Shown: one piece after another, positions 37,396 to 46,318 of the stretch | How the letters are laid out: the number at the start of each line of letters is the position of its first letter | Position numbering within the stretch: position 1 is the first letter of the stretch | Assembly (NCBI GenBank): GCA_035946615.1 | Contig: DASYZB010000036.1 | Location: 1-51,512 of the forward strand | Direction: 5' to 3' | DNA length: 51,512 nucleotides | DNA from: Verrucomicrobiia bacterium | GTDB lineage: Bacteria; Verrucomicrobiota; Verrucomicrobiia; Limisphaerales; UBA8199 | Translations under genes and position numbers: made by a program | Notes under the pieces: model-generated | Told to the model about the DNA's origin: nothing | Databases searched by the model: none | Seen by the model: the letters and a program-made list of their open reading frames with translations, nothing else

Positions 37396-37678
37396 AAAAG
37401 GTGTTGCTCCGTTTCCGGCTCGAAACAAACAAGCAGAGTATCTGGTCTCAACACGGTTGCAAATCAGAATTTCGGCCCGTTGTGTTTGTCACCGCATTGT
37501 TCTAAACTTTGCAACGCAGTTTCGGGAATTTTGGATTAGAATAAGGCGATGGTGTTCAAAAATTTTTTTGAAGGGCAGCCGGTCAGCGCCGCCGGCCAGG
37601 GTGAAAAAAGCAACACCCAAAGAGAGGCCGGAGGAAAACCACCAGCGCAAAGCGGCTGCCGTGTAAGGAGATGTAGCT
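37396..37678. other. Divergent intergenic region
   Basis: This 283-base gap separates the minus-strand ABC module from the plus-strand lipid cluster. TAGAAT at 37537-37542 could be a -10 for the plus strand, but the nearest TTGCAA is 22 bases upstream, too far for a normal promoter. A 70-codon frame from 37549 lacks family features and overlaps the lipoprotein gene, so it is not called. Confidence 0.3.
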
Positions 37679-38155
37679 ATGGGAAAAATGAGGATTATGG
37701 CCGCTTCCGTTTCTTTTCTGCTTTTGGGCGCTGCAGGTTGTGCGACGCTGAACCGGCCTGAACCGTTGCCCCCCGTCAACTTGAAGACGCCCGGCTGGAC
37801 GGTCCTTCAGGGACAAGCCGTCTGGCATTTGGCGCACAACCAGCGAGAGATAGCCGGGGATGTTTTGGCGGCCTACCGGGCTGATGGCAGCGGTTTTGTG
37901 CAGTTCAGCAAGGCCCCGTTCACACTGGTCATCGGACAGGAAACGCCCAAGCAATGGCAGGTGGAGTTCCCGCCTCAAAACCGGCATTACTCGGGCAAAG
38001 GCCAGCCGCCGCAACGGTTAATCTGGCTGTACCTGCCGCGAGTCCTTGCGGGCAAAGTGCCGCCGGAAAACTGGATTTGGCGCCAGGACACCAACGGGTG
38101 GCGTTTGGAAAATGCAGCCGCACAGGAGTCTCTCGAGGGGTACTTCAACCAATGA
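37679..38155 (+). CDS. Small outer-membrane-type lipoprotein, first gene of the lipid export cluster
   Basis: The protein (158 aa) has a lipoprotein signal peptide ending in LLLGAAGC, with the lipid-anchored cysteine near residue 21 and no aspartate directly after it, which favours outer-membrane sorting. The rest is beta-rich (DGSGFVQFSKAPFTLVIGQE). It resembles in size and position the DUF3261 lipoproteins of aryl polyene clusters, but I cannot confirm the family. TAAGGAG at 37664-37670 gives a good ribosome-binding site eight bases before the ATG. Its TGA overlaps the ATG of the MMPL exporter. Confidence 0.75.
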   Translation: MGKMRIMAASVSFLLLGAAGCATLNRPEPLPPVNLKTPGWTVLQGQAVWHLAHNQREIAGDVLAAYRADGSGFVQFSKAPFTLVIGQETPKQWQVEFPPQNRHYSGKGQPPQRLIWLYLPRVLAGKVPPENWIWRQDTNGWRLENAAAQESLEGYFNQ

Positions 38156-40656
38156 ACCCCGCCGCCCCGCGCCGCTCTGATTTGCCCCACCCCAGCCTGA
38201 AACACCCGGGCCGTTGGCTCTGGCTGTTTCTCCTGGTCCCCATCGCTCTCGGTTTGGCGCGGCTCCGCTTTGACATCGAGGTATTCGATTTGCTTCCGAG
38301 CAACCTGGCGGTTGTGCAGGGGTTGAAATTGTACCAGGAATATTTTGCGAACGCGCGCGAGCTCATTGTCACGGTGAAAGCGCCCACTGCAGACCAGGCT
38401 CAAAGCGCAGCCCGTTCGATCGCCGATGGCTTGCGGCCTCACACTAATTTGATTGAATCGGTCACCTGGGAGCCGCCCTGGCTGGAGCACCCGGAGCAAG
38501 CGGCCGAGTTGCTCGCATATCTCTGGTTCAACCAACCTCCAGCCAGATTCAATGAGCTGACAAACCGGCTGGCTCCGGACAAATTGGCCGAAACCCTGGC
38601 CGATGCCCGTTCCGAGTTGGCCACCTCCCTCTCGCCGGACACCATTGCGCGGTTGAGCTACGACCCCTTTGGCCTGACCCGGCTGCCCGAAAGCGCCGCG
38701 GGCGCGGCCCCCTCGTTCGGCCAGGGCGAAGAGATGTTCAGTTCCAAGGACGGGACATTTCGGATCATTTTCGTGCAGGCCCGTCCTGAGTTGCGAACAT
38801 ACAGCCAGTGCGAGCAATGGCTGGAGTCGGTGCGCGAGTTGGCCAACCAAGCCGCGCGCCAGCCTGGTCCAGGGGTTGTGACTCTGGGCTACACTGGCCG
38901 GCCAGCATTTGTGGCGGAAACAGCCAGCGGGATGCAGCACGATATTACGGTATCGGTTGGCGGAACGGCAGCCATTATCGCGGTGCTCTTTTGGCTGGCC
39001 CATAGAAGGGTCAAACCGATGCTATGGTTGCTGGCGTTATTGGCGCTGATTCTAGGCAGCACCTTGGCGCTGGGCGGCTTGATCTTCGGCAAGATTAACG
39101 TCATCAGCATGGGATTCGCCGCTATCCTGCTGGGGCTGGCTGTCGATTACGCGGTCGTGCATTACCAGGAAGCCCTCGCTCACCCGAACCTTACCATTCC
39201 CCAAATTCGCCACGCCATTGCTCCCAGCATTTTCTGGGCGGCCACCACCACCATAACTGCCTTCCTGGTTCTGAACTTCGGCGGGTTGCCTGGGTTGGGC
39301 CAGTTAGGCACCCTGGTCGGACTGGGCGTGGCGCTGGCAGCCACCATTATGATTTTTGAATTCCTCCCACCCCTTTTTCCTGGCCGCAACGAGCCCAGGA
39401 ACGAGCCGGTGGTCCGAACAGCCGGACCTCAGCCGTCCGAAGGCGAGCACACCGGAATGGATACTGAGGGGGATGATACCCTGGGCAGCTATCGGCTGAG
39501 CCGGAGTCGAGTTTGGCTGATCCTGACGATTACCGGGGCGGTCGTCACCTGCACGCTCATCGTCCTGGCGTTCGGGCTCCCCGCAATTGACTCAACCGCC
39601 AATTCGTTGCGCCCGCGCGGGAGCGCCGCCTACGCAGCAGTGGCCGAAATCCAGGCCCAGCTCAATCAAAAGCGAGAGGCGCTTTGGTTGATTATCGGTG
39701 GGCCAAGCGTCGAAGCCGTCGCGCAAAGGTTGGATCAAACCCAAACCGTGCTGGCCAACGCCGTGTCGAACCATTTAATCGCCGATTTCAAGCTCCCGGC
39801 TCCGCTCTGGCCACAACCCCAATTCCAGGCCGCGAATCGGTCAATCGCACTGAAGTTGGCGGGCGAACGTGAACTGCTGCGCACCGTGGCGGAAACGAAC
39901 GGGTTTGCGCCCAGTTCGCTCGGTTTAACGGAAAGAATGCTCGACGTTTGGAATCGAGCGGGACGAAGTGCCGGCGTATTTTGGCCCACCAATCCAATGA
40001 GCCAATGGATTTTCGAAAAGTTCGCCGCTCGCGCTCCCACGAATTTCTTTGTGCTCGGGTTGGTTACTCCCATTTCCAATGCAGGTCCAACCGGGCCGCA
40101 GGCGCGAATGGAGGCGTTGGAATCCGAGTTGCCACACAAGGATGTGTGGCTTTCAGGATGGGAACTGCTGGGCAGCGCCATTTTTGGCCGGGTGAAGGCC
40201 AACATGTGGAAAGTGCTGGCCCCGATGATTGTCCTGGTGTTGCTCTCACTGCTTCTAGCTTTCCGCCGGGCTTTGGAAATCGCGTTCAGTCTGGCGGTAT
40301 TGCTGGTGTGCGGGTTATGTTTGCTGACGGTGATGCGATTGGTGGGTTGGTCGTGGAACCTGCTCAATCTGATGGCCATTCCGCTGGTGTTGGGGACCGG
40401 GGTGGATTACAGCATTTTCATGCAACTGGCGTTGCGACGTCATCAGGGCGATCTTGTCCTGGCCTATCGTGCCGTGGGCCGGGCTCTTTTGCTGTGCGGC
40501 GGCACGGCTATCGCCGGCTTTGGCTCGCTGGCCTGGTCCAGCAACGCCGGGATGGCCAGTCTGGGCCAGGTCTGCGCCATTGGCATCGCCAGTAATATGC
40601 TGATTGCAATCTTTTTGCTCCCAACCTGGTGGCGCATCGCCAAAACTGGCAGATGA
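38152..40656 (+). CDS. MMPL/RND-superfamily lipid exporter
   Basis: This 834-aa protein has the two-fold RND layout: one helix near residues 20-37, a periplasmic loop, a helix bundle at about 263-410 (GTAAIIAVLFWLAH, ILLGLAVDYAVVHYQEAL), then a second helix near 455, a loop and a bundle at about 690-830. It resembles the predicted exporters of aryl polyene and hopanoid loci. The LAVDYAVV and GTGVDYSIFM segments are the paired helix-4-type motifs with the acidic residue that couples to protons. The ATG at 38152 overlaps the lipoprotein stop; a frame back to 37954 is just the shifted reading of that gene. It probably moves a lipid or acylated pigment towards the outer membrane (inference). Confidence 0.87.
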   Translation: MNPAAPRRSDLPHPSLKHPGRWLWLFLLVPIALGLARLRFDIEVFDLLPSNLAVVQGLKLYQEYFANARELIVTVKAPTADQAQSAARSIADGLRPHTNLIESVTWEPPWLEHPEQAAELLAYLWFNQPPARFNELTNRLAPDKLAETLADARSELATSLSPDTIARLSYDPFGLTRLPESAAGAAPSFGQGEEMFSSKDGTFRIIFVQARPELRTYSQCEQWLESVRELANQAARQPGPGVVTLGYTGRPAFVAETASGMQHDITVSVGGTAAIIAVLFWLAHRRVKPMLWLLALLALILGSTLALGGLIFGKINVISMGFAAILLGLAVDYAVVHYQEALAHPNLTIPQIRHAIAPSIFWAATTTITAFLVLNFGGLPGLGQLGTLVGLGVALAATIMIFEFLPPLFPGRNEPRNEPVVRTAGPQPSEGEHTGMDTEGDDTLGSYRLSRSRVWLILTITGAVVTCTLIVLAFGLPAIDSTANSLRPRGSAAYAAVAEIQAQLNQKREALWLIIGGPSVEAVAQRLDQTQTVLANAVSNHLIADFKLPAPLWPQPQFQAANRSIALKLAGERELLRTVAETNGFAPSSLGLTERMLDVWNRAGRSAGVFWPTNPMSQWIFEKFAARAPTNFFVLGLVTPISNAGPTGPQARMEALESELPHKDVWLSGWELLGSAIFGRVKANMWKVLAPMIVLVLLSLLLAFRRALEIAFSLAVLLVCGLCLLTVMRLVGWSWNLLNLMAIPLVLGTGVDYSIFMQLALRRHQGDLVLAYRAVGRALLLCGGTAIAGFGSLAWSSNAGMASLGQVCAIGIASNMLIAIFLLPTWWRIAKTGR

Positions 40657-41609
40657 AGCCAGCCTTAACAACAGCCCAGCCCGAAGCCGTCTCGATCAAA
40701 ACTCGTTCGGCTACTCCGCTCGTCTCGACCCCCTCCTCGCTTTATCGTCCGGAAATCTGGCGGCTCGGTTTGCGACTCGCTCGGGTTTTGCCCCGCAATG
40801 CCTGCGCCGGGCTGGGCCGATTCTGTGCCGGCCTTTACTGGATGCTGGCCAGGCGCCGGCGCGAAGTAGTTCTTCAAAACCTTCTGCCTGTGCTGGAAGG
40901 AAACCGGGCTGCCGCGCAGCGAACGGCTCAGAGACTGTTTCAACAATTCGCCCTGAAGGTGACCGATTTGTGGCGCTATGAATCGGGCCTTTCAATCGAC
41001 GACCTCTTCGGCGAGACCACCGGTTGGGAGCACTTCGTCCAGGCCAAGAGCCATCATGGCGGTGTGCTGGTCGTGACGGTGCATCTGGGCAATTGGGAAT
41101 TCGGCGGGCCGCTCCTGACGCGCCGCGGCGTGGCCCTCCAAGTCCTGACACTCGCCGAGCCCGGACGCGGTTTTACCAAACTGCGGCAGGACTCACGCGC
41201 CCGCTGGAACATCGAGACGCTGGTGATTGGCGATAATCCTCTGGCGTTTGTGGACATCATACGACGCCTGGAAAATGGCGCCACGGTGGCCTTGCTGATG
41301 GACCGGCCACCCACCCCAAGCGCCATTGAGGTGAGCCTTTTCGGACAACCCTTTGCGGCGTCAGTTGCCGCCGCCGAACTGGCCCGCGCCTCCGGCTGCG
41401 CGTTGCTGCCCGTTTATCTGCCTCGCACGGGCAGCCAGTACCAGGCGCATATCCTGCCGGAAATTCCTTACACGCGCCAGGCACTCCGAGACCGCCAGGC
41501 GCGCCAGCAACTCACCCAGGAAATTATGCGCGCCTTTGAACCCCTCATCCAAAAGCATGCCGACCAGTGGTACCATTTCGTGCCCGTTTGGCCCAAAAAC
41601 GCTTTTTGA
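40653..41609 (+). CDS. LpxL/HtrB-like lysophospholipid acyltransferase
   Basis: The protein (318 aa) belongs to the lipid A late acyltransferase family. The catalytic HX4E motif is HLGNWE (H144, E149), followed by further family segments (LLMDRPPTPSAIEVSLFGQPF). It would move an acyl chain from ACP to a lipid acceptor at the inner membrane. Its ATG overlaps the TGA of the MMPL gene. In aryl polyene clusters such an acyltransferase attaches the polyene to its lipid anchor, so it may act on a special acyl donor rather than lipid A. Confidence 0.87.
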   Translation: MKPALTTAQPEAVSIKTRSATPLVSTPSSLYRPEIWRLGLRLARVLPRNACAGLGRFCAGLYWMLARRRREVVLQNLLPVLEGNRAAAQRTAQRLFQQFALKVTDLWRYESGLSIDDLFGETTGWEHFVQAKSHHGGVLVVTVHLGNWEFGGPLLTRRGVALQVLTLAEPGRGFTKLRQDSRARWNIETLVIGDNPLAFVDIIRRLENGATVALLMDRPPTPSAIEVSLFGQPFAASVAAAELARASGCALLPVYLPRTGSQYQAHILPEIPYTRQALRDRQARQQLTQEIMRAFEPLIQKHADQWYHFVPVWPKNAF

Positions 41610-41767
41610 AAATGGCCAGTTCCCCTTCCTCCTCGTTTTCGTCCTCGTCCGTCGTCCTCGATGTTTCAGGGCTTTCGAAAACAAGGGTCAGGGGCGGCAC
41701 CGTGCAGTTTTTGCATTGCCGCGTCCGTGACTGGCGGCTGCCAGCGAGACGGCCTCCTCTCCCCCAA

Positions 41768-41794
41768 CCCCTCTCCTCCCGTGGAGGAGAGGGG
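41768..41794. repeat. GA/CT-rich palindrome, family copy C (12-bp perfect stem)
   Basis: CCCCTCTCCTCC (41768-41779) and GGAGGAGAGGGG (41783-41794) are perfectly complementary around a cgt loop. It is the same element as at 16260-16288, here within the 256-base gap between acyltransferase and LolA-like genes. No T-tract follows, so transcription could continue through it. Confidence 0.75.
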
Positions 41795-41865
41795 AGCCGC
41801 GGTATCCATCAAAACACATTGCAGACCCTGCAAAATCGGGGAACACTTCAGCAAGGAGAATTTTT

Positions 41866-42672
41866 ATGAAGCAATTCCGTTCTTTCAGAAGCTTTTTTAA
41901 AAAGCGCCCGGTCAGGGAACCGGCCCTGCAGGGCTTGTGGATTCCGGGCGGGTCTTGCAGGTCGCGCGCCCTTAGGCGCCGTCTGCCATCATTCTCTAAA
42001 CACGCTCCGATCCTTATATCACTCATTCTGATTTTCGGCGCCGCTGGCGCGCGCGGCGCCGACTTGAATGCCTTGCTCTCTTCCTGGCTGGCGGCGCAAA
42101 CGAATATCCAATCCTGGTCGGCTGATTTTGTTCAAACCCGCGCATTAAAATCGCTGACGCAACCGCTCACGGCCACCGGCCATGTCTGGTTTGAGGCCCC
42201 CAACCGGTTCCGCTGGGAGTTGGGGCATCCGGCCCAGACCGTCGCGGTGCGCGCGCCGCAGGAACTCTTGATCATTTACCCTCGGCTCAAACGGGTTGAA
42301 AAATTTCCCCTCACCGGCCAGCAGACCGGACCCTGGCGCGATGCCCTCTCGCTGCTCGAAGCCGGGTTTCCCCGGAGCCAGGCTCAACTGGAATCCCAAT
42401 ATAATATTCTGGGCCAACGCGTGCAGGGCCGCACTTTCGAGCTAACCCTGCAGCCCAAATCAGCCGCCGCCCGGCGCATGATGCCCCAAATCAAAATCGA
42501 TTTTGATACTCAGGACTTTTCCTTGAAAGGCACCGAACTGCAATTTGCCGACGGCTCAACCATGCGCAATGACTTTAAAAACCCCGTTTTGAATCCCAAG
42601 TTGGACCCGCAACTGTTTTCCCCTGAAATCCCCTCTGATTATAAAGTGGTCGAGCCCCTCAAAAACCGGTAA
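41866..42672 (+). CDS. LolA-like outer-membrane lipoprotein/lipid carrier
   Basis: The 268-aa protein has a hydrophobic signal segment at about 48-63 (APILISLILIFGAAGARGA) after an unusually long basic N-terminus of about 47 residues. The mature part has the LolA fold pattern (SWSADFVQTRALKSLTQPLT, WFEAPNRFRWEL). LolA-like carriers shuttle acylated molecules across the periplasm. AAGGAG at 41853-41858 is well placed for the ATG at 41866, so the long N-terminus seems genuine, though a start nearer the signal cannot be excluded. It lies in the lipid export cluster. Confidence 0.8.
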   Translation: MKQFRSFRSFFKKRPVREPALQGLWIPGGSCRSRALRRRLPSFSKHAPILISLILIFGAAGARGADLNALLSSWLAAQTNIQSWSADFVQTRALKSLTQPLTATGHVWFEAPNRFRWELGHPAQTVAVRAPQELLIIYPRLKRVEKFPLTGQQTGPWRDALSLLEAGFPRSQAQLESQYNILGQRVQGRTFELTLQPKSAAARRMMPQIKIDFDTQDFSLKGTELQFADGSTMRNDFKNPVLNPKLDPQLFSPEIPSDYKVVEPLKNR

Positions 42673-42681
42673 CCACAGTGC

Positions 42682-43137
42682 GTGCGTGATCCTCTGCAAG
42701 ATGCCTTGACCTTCCTGCCGCATGGGGCGGAATTCCGCTTTCTCGATCGGCTCGTGAGCCTCGAACCGGGACGAAGCGGGGCCGGTGAATACCGAGTGCG
42801 TGGTGACGAGCCATTTTTGCGCGGCCATTTCCCCGGCCACCCGCTCTTTCCCGGGGTGTTGCTCATCGAGGCCGCCGCGCAACTGGCCGGAGTGGTCGCA
42901 CAATCCGATCCGAGCATCGAGCCCTTGCCGGACCTCAAGCTCACGGCCTTGCGTGGTATGAAGATCGTTGGAACAGCCGGCCCCGGCGAAGTCATTCGTC
43001 TGGAAGCCGCAGTCAGTGGCCGGCTCGGCAACCTCATCCAGGCCAATGCAACCGCGTGGGTCAATGGGCGGATGGTTTTGCAAGGGGCGTTAACTCTCAG
43101 CGGTGCGCCAGCAAACAACCCGCAGGTGCCGGACTAA
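42682..43137 (+). CDS. FabZ-like hotdog 3-hydroxyacyl-ACP dehydratase
   Basis: The protein (151 aa) contains the FabZ active-site segment GHFPGHPLFPGVLLIEAAAQ with H49 and E63 as the likely catalytic pair. It would dehydrate beta-hydroxyacyl-ACP to the trans-2-enoyl form. It starts with GTG ten bases after the LolA-like stop and is the last gene of the cluster, ahead of the convergent Bat operon. No ketosynthase, reductase or ACP gene lies beside it, so it either serves general fatty-acid synthesis or cooperates with genes elsewhere. Confidence 0.82.
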   Translation: MRDPLQDALTFLPHGAEFRFLDRLVSLEPGRSGAGEYRVRGDEPFLRGHFPGHPLFPGVLLIEAAAQLAGVVAQSDPSIEPLPDLKLTALRGMKIVGTAGPGEVIRLEAAVSGRLGNLIQANATAWVNGRMVLQGALTLSGAPANNPQVPD

Positions 43138-43224
43138 TTCTGTAGCGCCGACGCCAGCCGGCGCTGCGGGGCGGGGTTAATAGGAATAATGATTTGGCAA
43201 GCCGCTTGATGAGACATGGCGGAG

Positions 43225-45237
43225 CTACCAGTCCTTGATCGGGCGGTTTGGATCGAGTGGTTTGCCCTCGGGCTTGGCGGGGAGCAATTTTTCTTCACCC
43301 TTTTGTGAGTCCAATAGTTGCTGGGCCTGTTCGGGAGTCATTTGACCGGCCGCATAGGCGGCGGCGTCCTTATCCTTCTCGTCCTGATTCTTCTCCTGGC
43401 CTGGCTGGGGCTGCTGCTGTTTCTGGTCCTTGGGCCGGGCTCCCTGGTGCTGGGCCTGCTTTTCCTGCTGTTTCTGCTGAGAATTCTGTTGTTGCTGCGA
43501 CTGATCCTGCTTTGATTGCTGCTGCTGTTGTTGGTTTTGTTTCTGATCCTGTTGCTGTTTCTGATCCTGTTGCTGTTTCTGATCCTGTTGCTGTTTCTGA
43601 TCCTGCTGCTGTTTCTGATCCTGCTGCTGTTTCTGATCCTGCTGCTGTTTCTGATCCTGCTGCTGTTGCTGGTTCTGTTGCTGCTGCTGATTCTTGTCCT
43701 GCTTATCCGATTTATTCTGCTTGGAATTGTTCTGCTGTTGTTGCTGTTTCTTGAGTTCCTCGAGCTTTTTCTTCACATACTCCTGATTGAACTTTGCGTC
43801 GGTGTCCTGCGGATTAAGGCCGAGGCTTAGTTTGTAGTCGTCGAGCGATTTTTCCCATGCCTCGGTCCTCTTGCTGGGGTCTGGGTTCTGCTCGCCGAGG
43901 CGGAACAGGGAGTTGCCGCGATTGTAAAAGGCCAATTCCTGGAGCTTTAAATCGGGTGATGCCGCTGCCGCGTCGAACTGTTTGACGGCTTGATCGAACC
44001 GGTGGTTTTTGTAAGCGGCGGCGCCGGCATTAAAATGCAGGCGCGGGTCATCCGGATGGCGTTGGAGCAACTGCTCGTACTGTTTGAGGGCCTGGTCATA
44101 ATTCTCGGATTTATATTCACGCAACGCGCTGGCGGGCGAGCCAAGGGCCGCTCGAGGCAAGACAAGAAACAGGATAAGAGCCAGCGCCCCGGCAGTCAGC
44201 GGCCTGGCTGCGACCGCCGCCCCACCGGCGGTTTGCGCCTCCCGCTTGCGCTCTGGAAGCAGCACTTCCACCACCAACAGAAGAACCGCCACTCCTAAGG
44301 GCCATTGGTAACGTTCATTGTATTGTTTCACAAGCCGCTCCTGATTTTCGCCTTTAGGCAGTTTTGATAGCCCCTGCTCGTAAAGGGCGTCAATGGTCTT
44401 TGCGCCGCGCAGCGGCAAATAAAAACCTCCTTGGGAAGCGCCGGCGATTTCCTGTAACAGGCGCTCGTTGAGGTGCGATTTAACGACGTTGCCCTGTTCG
44501 TCGCGAACGTAATCGGTGTGGCCCTGGGCGTCGGCAACGCGGAGCAATTCTCCTTCAGCGGTGCCGATGCCGATTGTATAAATTCGCAAGCCGGCCTGGG
44601 CCGCTTTTTGGGCCGCTTCAAGCGCGCCCGAATCGTGGTCCTCGCCGTCGGTCATCAGGACCAGCACCTTGTGATTATCCCCTTCTTTGAACGCGGCTGA
44701 TGCCGTGTCGATGGCCTCGGCAATGGCGGTGCCGCCTTGAGGGATAGCGCCGACATCGAGCGCCTCGACACTCTGGCGAAAGGCTGAGTCGTCGATCGTC
44801 AGCGGGCATTCGAGGAACGCATTTCCGGCAAAGGCCACCAGGCCGAGCCGATCGGATTTTGCCTGTTGCATCAGATCGAGCGCGGCGAGTTTCGCGCGTT
44901 CGAGCCGGTTGGGGGCGATGTCCTGGGCCAGCATGCTTTTGGAGGTATCAATGGCGACCACGATATCGACTCCCCGTTGGGTGACTTCCTGCCATGTGAA
45001 CCCCCATTGTGGCCGTGCCAGGGCGACAATCACACAAGCCACTGCCAGGACAATGCAGGCCAGCCGAATCTTTTGCCGCGCAGCAGAGATGCCCATTAAC
45101 AGGCCCGGCAACAGACGGGATTGGATAAATTGAGTCATCAGCCGCTGGCGCTGGCGCCAGGACCACCAAAAAAACAGGAGCAGCGCCGGAGGAAAGACCA
45201 GCAGCAGCCAAAGAACTTGTGGATGAGCAAAGCGCAT
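43225..45237 (-). CDS. BatB-BatC fusion: von Willebrand A domain plus TPR and glutamine-rich tail
   Basis: This 670-aa protein has two N-terminal membrane helices and a VWA domain with MIDAS motif DTSKS (D97, S99, S101). A further helix near residue 335 and a TPR region at about 370-490 (ENYDQALKQYEQLLQRHPDD) follow. The tail is glutamine/lysine/aspartate-rich. BatB and BatC are separate in the Bacteroides aerotolerance operon but fused here. The glutamine-rich tail contains seven copies of QQQDQK. It is the last gene of the MoxR-DUF58-DUF4381-BatA-BatBC operon, which probably works in envelope protein assembly or stress tolerance. Confidence 0.85.
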   Translation of the reverse strand: MRFAHPQVLWLLLVFPPALLLFFWWSWRQRQRLMTQFIQSRLLPGLLMGISAARQKIRLACIVLAVACVIVALARPQWGFTWQEVTQRGVDIVVAIDTSKSMLAQDIAPNRLERAKLAALDLMQQAKSDRLGLVAFAGNAFLECPLTIDDSAFRQSVEALDVGAIPQGGTAIAEAIDTASAAFKEGDNHKVLVLMTDGEDHDSGALEAAQKAAQAGLRIYTIGIGTAEGELLRVADAQGHTDYVRDEQGNVVKSHLNERLLQEIAGASQGGFYLPLRGAKTIDALYEQGLSKLPKGENQERLVKQYNERYQWPLGVAVLLLVVEVLLPERKREAQTAGGAAVAARPLTAGALALILFLVLPRAALGSPASALREYKSENYDQALKQYEQLLQRHPDDPRLHFNAGAAAYKNHRFDQAVKQFDAAAASPDLKLQELAFYNRGNSLFRLGEQNPDPSKRTEAWEKSLDDYKLSLGLNPQDTDAKFNQEYVKKKLEELKKQQQQQNNSKQNKSDKQDKNQQQQQNQQQQQDQKQQQDQKQQQDQKQQQDQKQQQDQKQQQDQKQQQDQKQNQQQQQQSKQDQSQQQQNSQQKQQEKQAQHQGARPKDQKQQQPQPGQEKNQDEKDKDAAAYAAGQMTPEQAQQLLDSQKGEEKLLPAKPEGKPLDPNRPIKDW
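43540..43665. repeat. 18-bp in-frame tandem repeat, seven copies
   Basis: The unit TTTCTGATCCTGTTGCTG (minus strand encodes QQQDQK) occurs seven times without a gap. Three or four copies read TTG and the others CTG at one position. Because the unit is a multiple of three, gain or loss of copies would change tail length without a frameshift. Confidence 0.9.
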
Positions 45238-45319
45238 AGGGGCTAATCGAATGCCAAGTCACCAATTTCAGAGACCTGCAGTAAGATTTTGTTCCCATCC
45301 CGGAGCGCACTTGCTTTGT

Positions 45320-46318
45320 TCATGGCAGCCTCCTCCAGAGGGTGTGGCGCAGCAGCATCTCGAGCAAGACCAGGCCTAATCCCGGGGTTATCACCCAGGC
45401 AAACAGCTCCCGATGTTGGGAAAACTTTTTTACCTCTTTTTCCGTTTTTTCCAGCTTATCGATCTCGCTGTAGATGGCTAGAAACTTCTCGGCGTTGTCG
45501 GCTCGATAGTACCGCCCGTTGGTGCGCTGGGCGATTTTTTGCAGCGTATCCTCATCGATATCGACCGGCTCCGTGCGCGTGCCGACCCGCTGGCCGCCGA
45601 AGTAAACGGGCATTGGGGCCATCCCGCGCATTCCCACGCCGATGGTATAGACCTTGACCCCCAGCGCCTCGGCCGCCTCCGCGGCGGTCAGCGGCGCAAT
45701 TTTGCCGGCATTGTTCTGGCCGTCGGTCATGAGGATGACGATCTTGCTCTTGGATTTGACCTCGCGCAGGCGGTTCAGGGCGGTGCTGAGGGCGGACCCG
45801 ATTGCGGTCCGGTTCTCGTCGATGTCGCCGATCTTCAGGCGGTCGATATTTTCCTGAAGGAAATCATGGTCGAGTGTCAGGGGTGTGGCAATGAAGGCCT
45901 GGGCCGCAAAGACCACAAGGCCGATGCGGTCGTTGGGGCGTTTGTCGATAAACTGCTTCAACACCGCCCGGGCCATATCGAACCGGTTAACTCGTTGGCC
46001 GCGCACTTCGAAATCCTCGGAGATCATGCTGCCCGACATGTCCAGGGCAACGACGATATCGACGCCGCTGGCTGTCACTTTCGTCTCGCTCTTGGTGAGG
46101 CGCGGCTGGGCCATGGCGACCACGAACAGGGCCAGGGCCACCCAGCGCAAGGCAGACAGGAAACCACCGGCGCGTGTGCGGGTGATGTTGACAATGCCTC
46201 GGACCAACTGAACCGAGGAATAGACAAAAGCGGGCGGATCGCCCCGCCTGCCCTTCAGCCAGGCCAGCAAAGGCAGCAGCAACAGCAGCGCTAGAAAATA
46301 AGGATGGCCAAATGTCAT
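45320..46318 (-). CDS. BatA-like von Willebrand A domain membrane protein
   Basis: The protein (332 aa) has an N-terminal helix pair (FLALLLLLPLLAWL, WVALALFVVAMA), a VWA domain with MIDAS DMSGS (D93, S95, S97) and a C-terminal helix (AWVITPGLGLVLLEMLL). This is the BatA layout. It overlaps the DUF4381-like gene by four bases. Its partners are the BatBC fusion downstream and the MoxR ATPase upstream. Confidence 0.88.
   Translation of the reverse strand: MTFGHPYFLALLLLLPLLAWLKGRRGDPPAFVYSSVQLVRGIVNITRTRAGGFLSALRWVALALFVVAMAQPRLTKSETKVTASGVDIVVALDMSGSMISEDFEVRGQRVNRFDMARAVLKQFIDKRPNDRIGLVVFAAQAFIATPLTLDHDFLQENIDRLKIGDIDENRTAIGSALSTALNRLREVKSKSKIVILMTDGQNNAGKIAPLTAAEAAEALGVKVYTIGVGMRGMAPMPVYFGGQRVGTRTEPVDIDEDTLQKIAQRTNGRYYRADNAEKFLAIYSEIDKLEKTEKEVKKFSQHRELFAWVITPGLGLVLLEMLLRHTLWRRLP

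Noticed and set aside
37549-37761. A 70-codon plus-strand frame before the lipid cluster
   Set aside because: It overlaps the lipoprotein gene, which has a strong ribosome-binding site and a lipobox.
43540-43665. A regular repeat array that might be taken for CRISPR
   Set aside because: Units are directly adjacent without spacers, 18 bp long and in frame within a gene.
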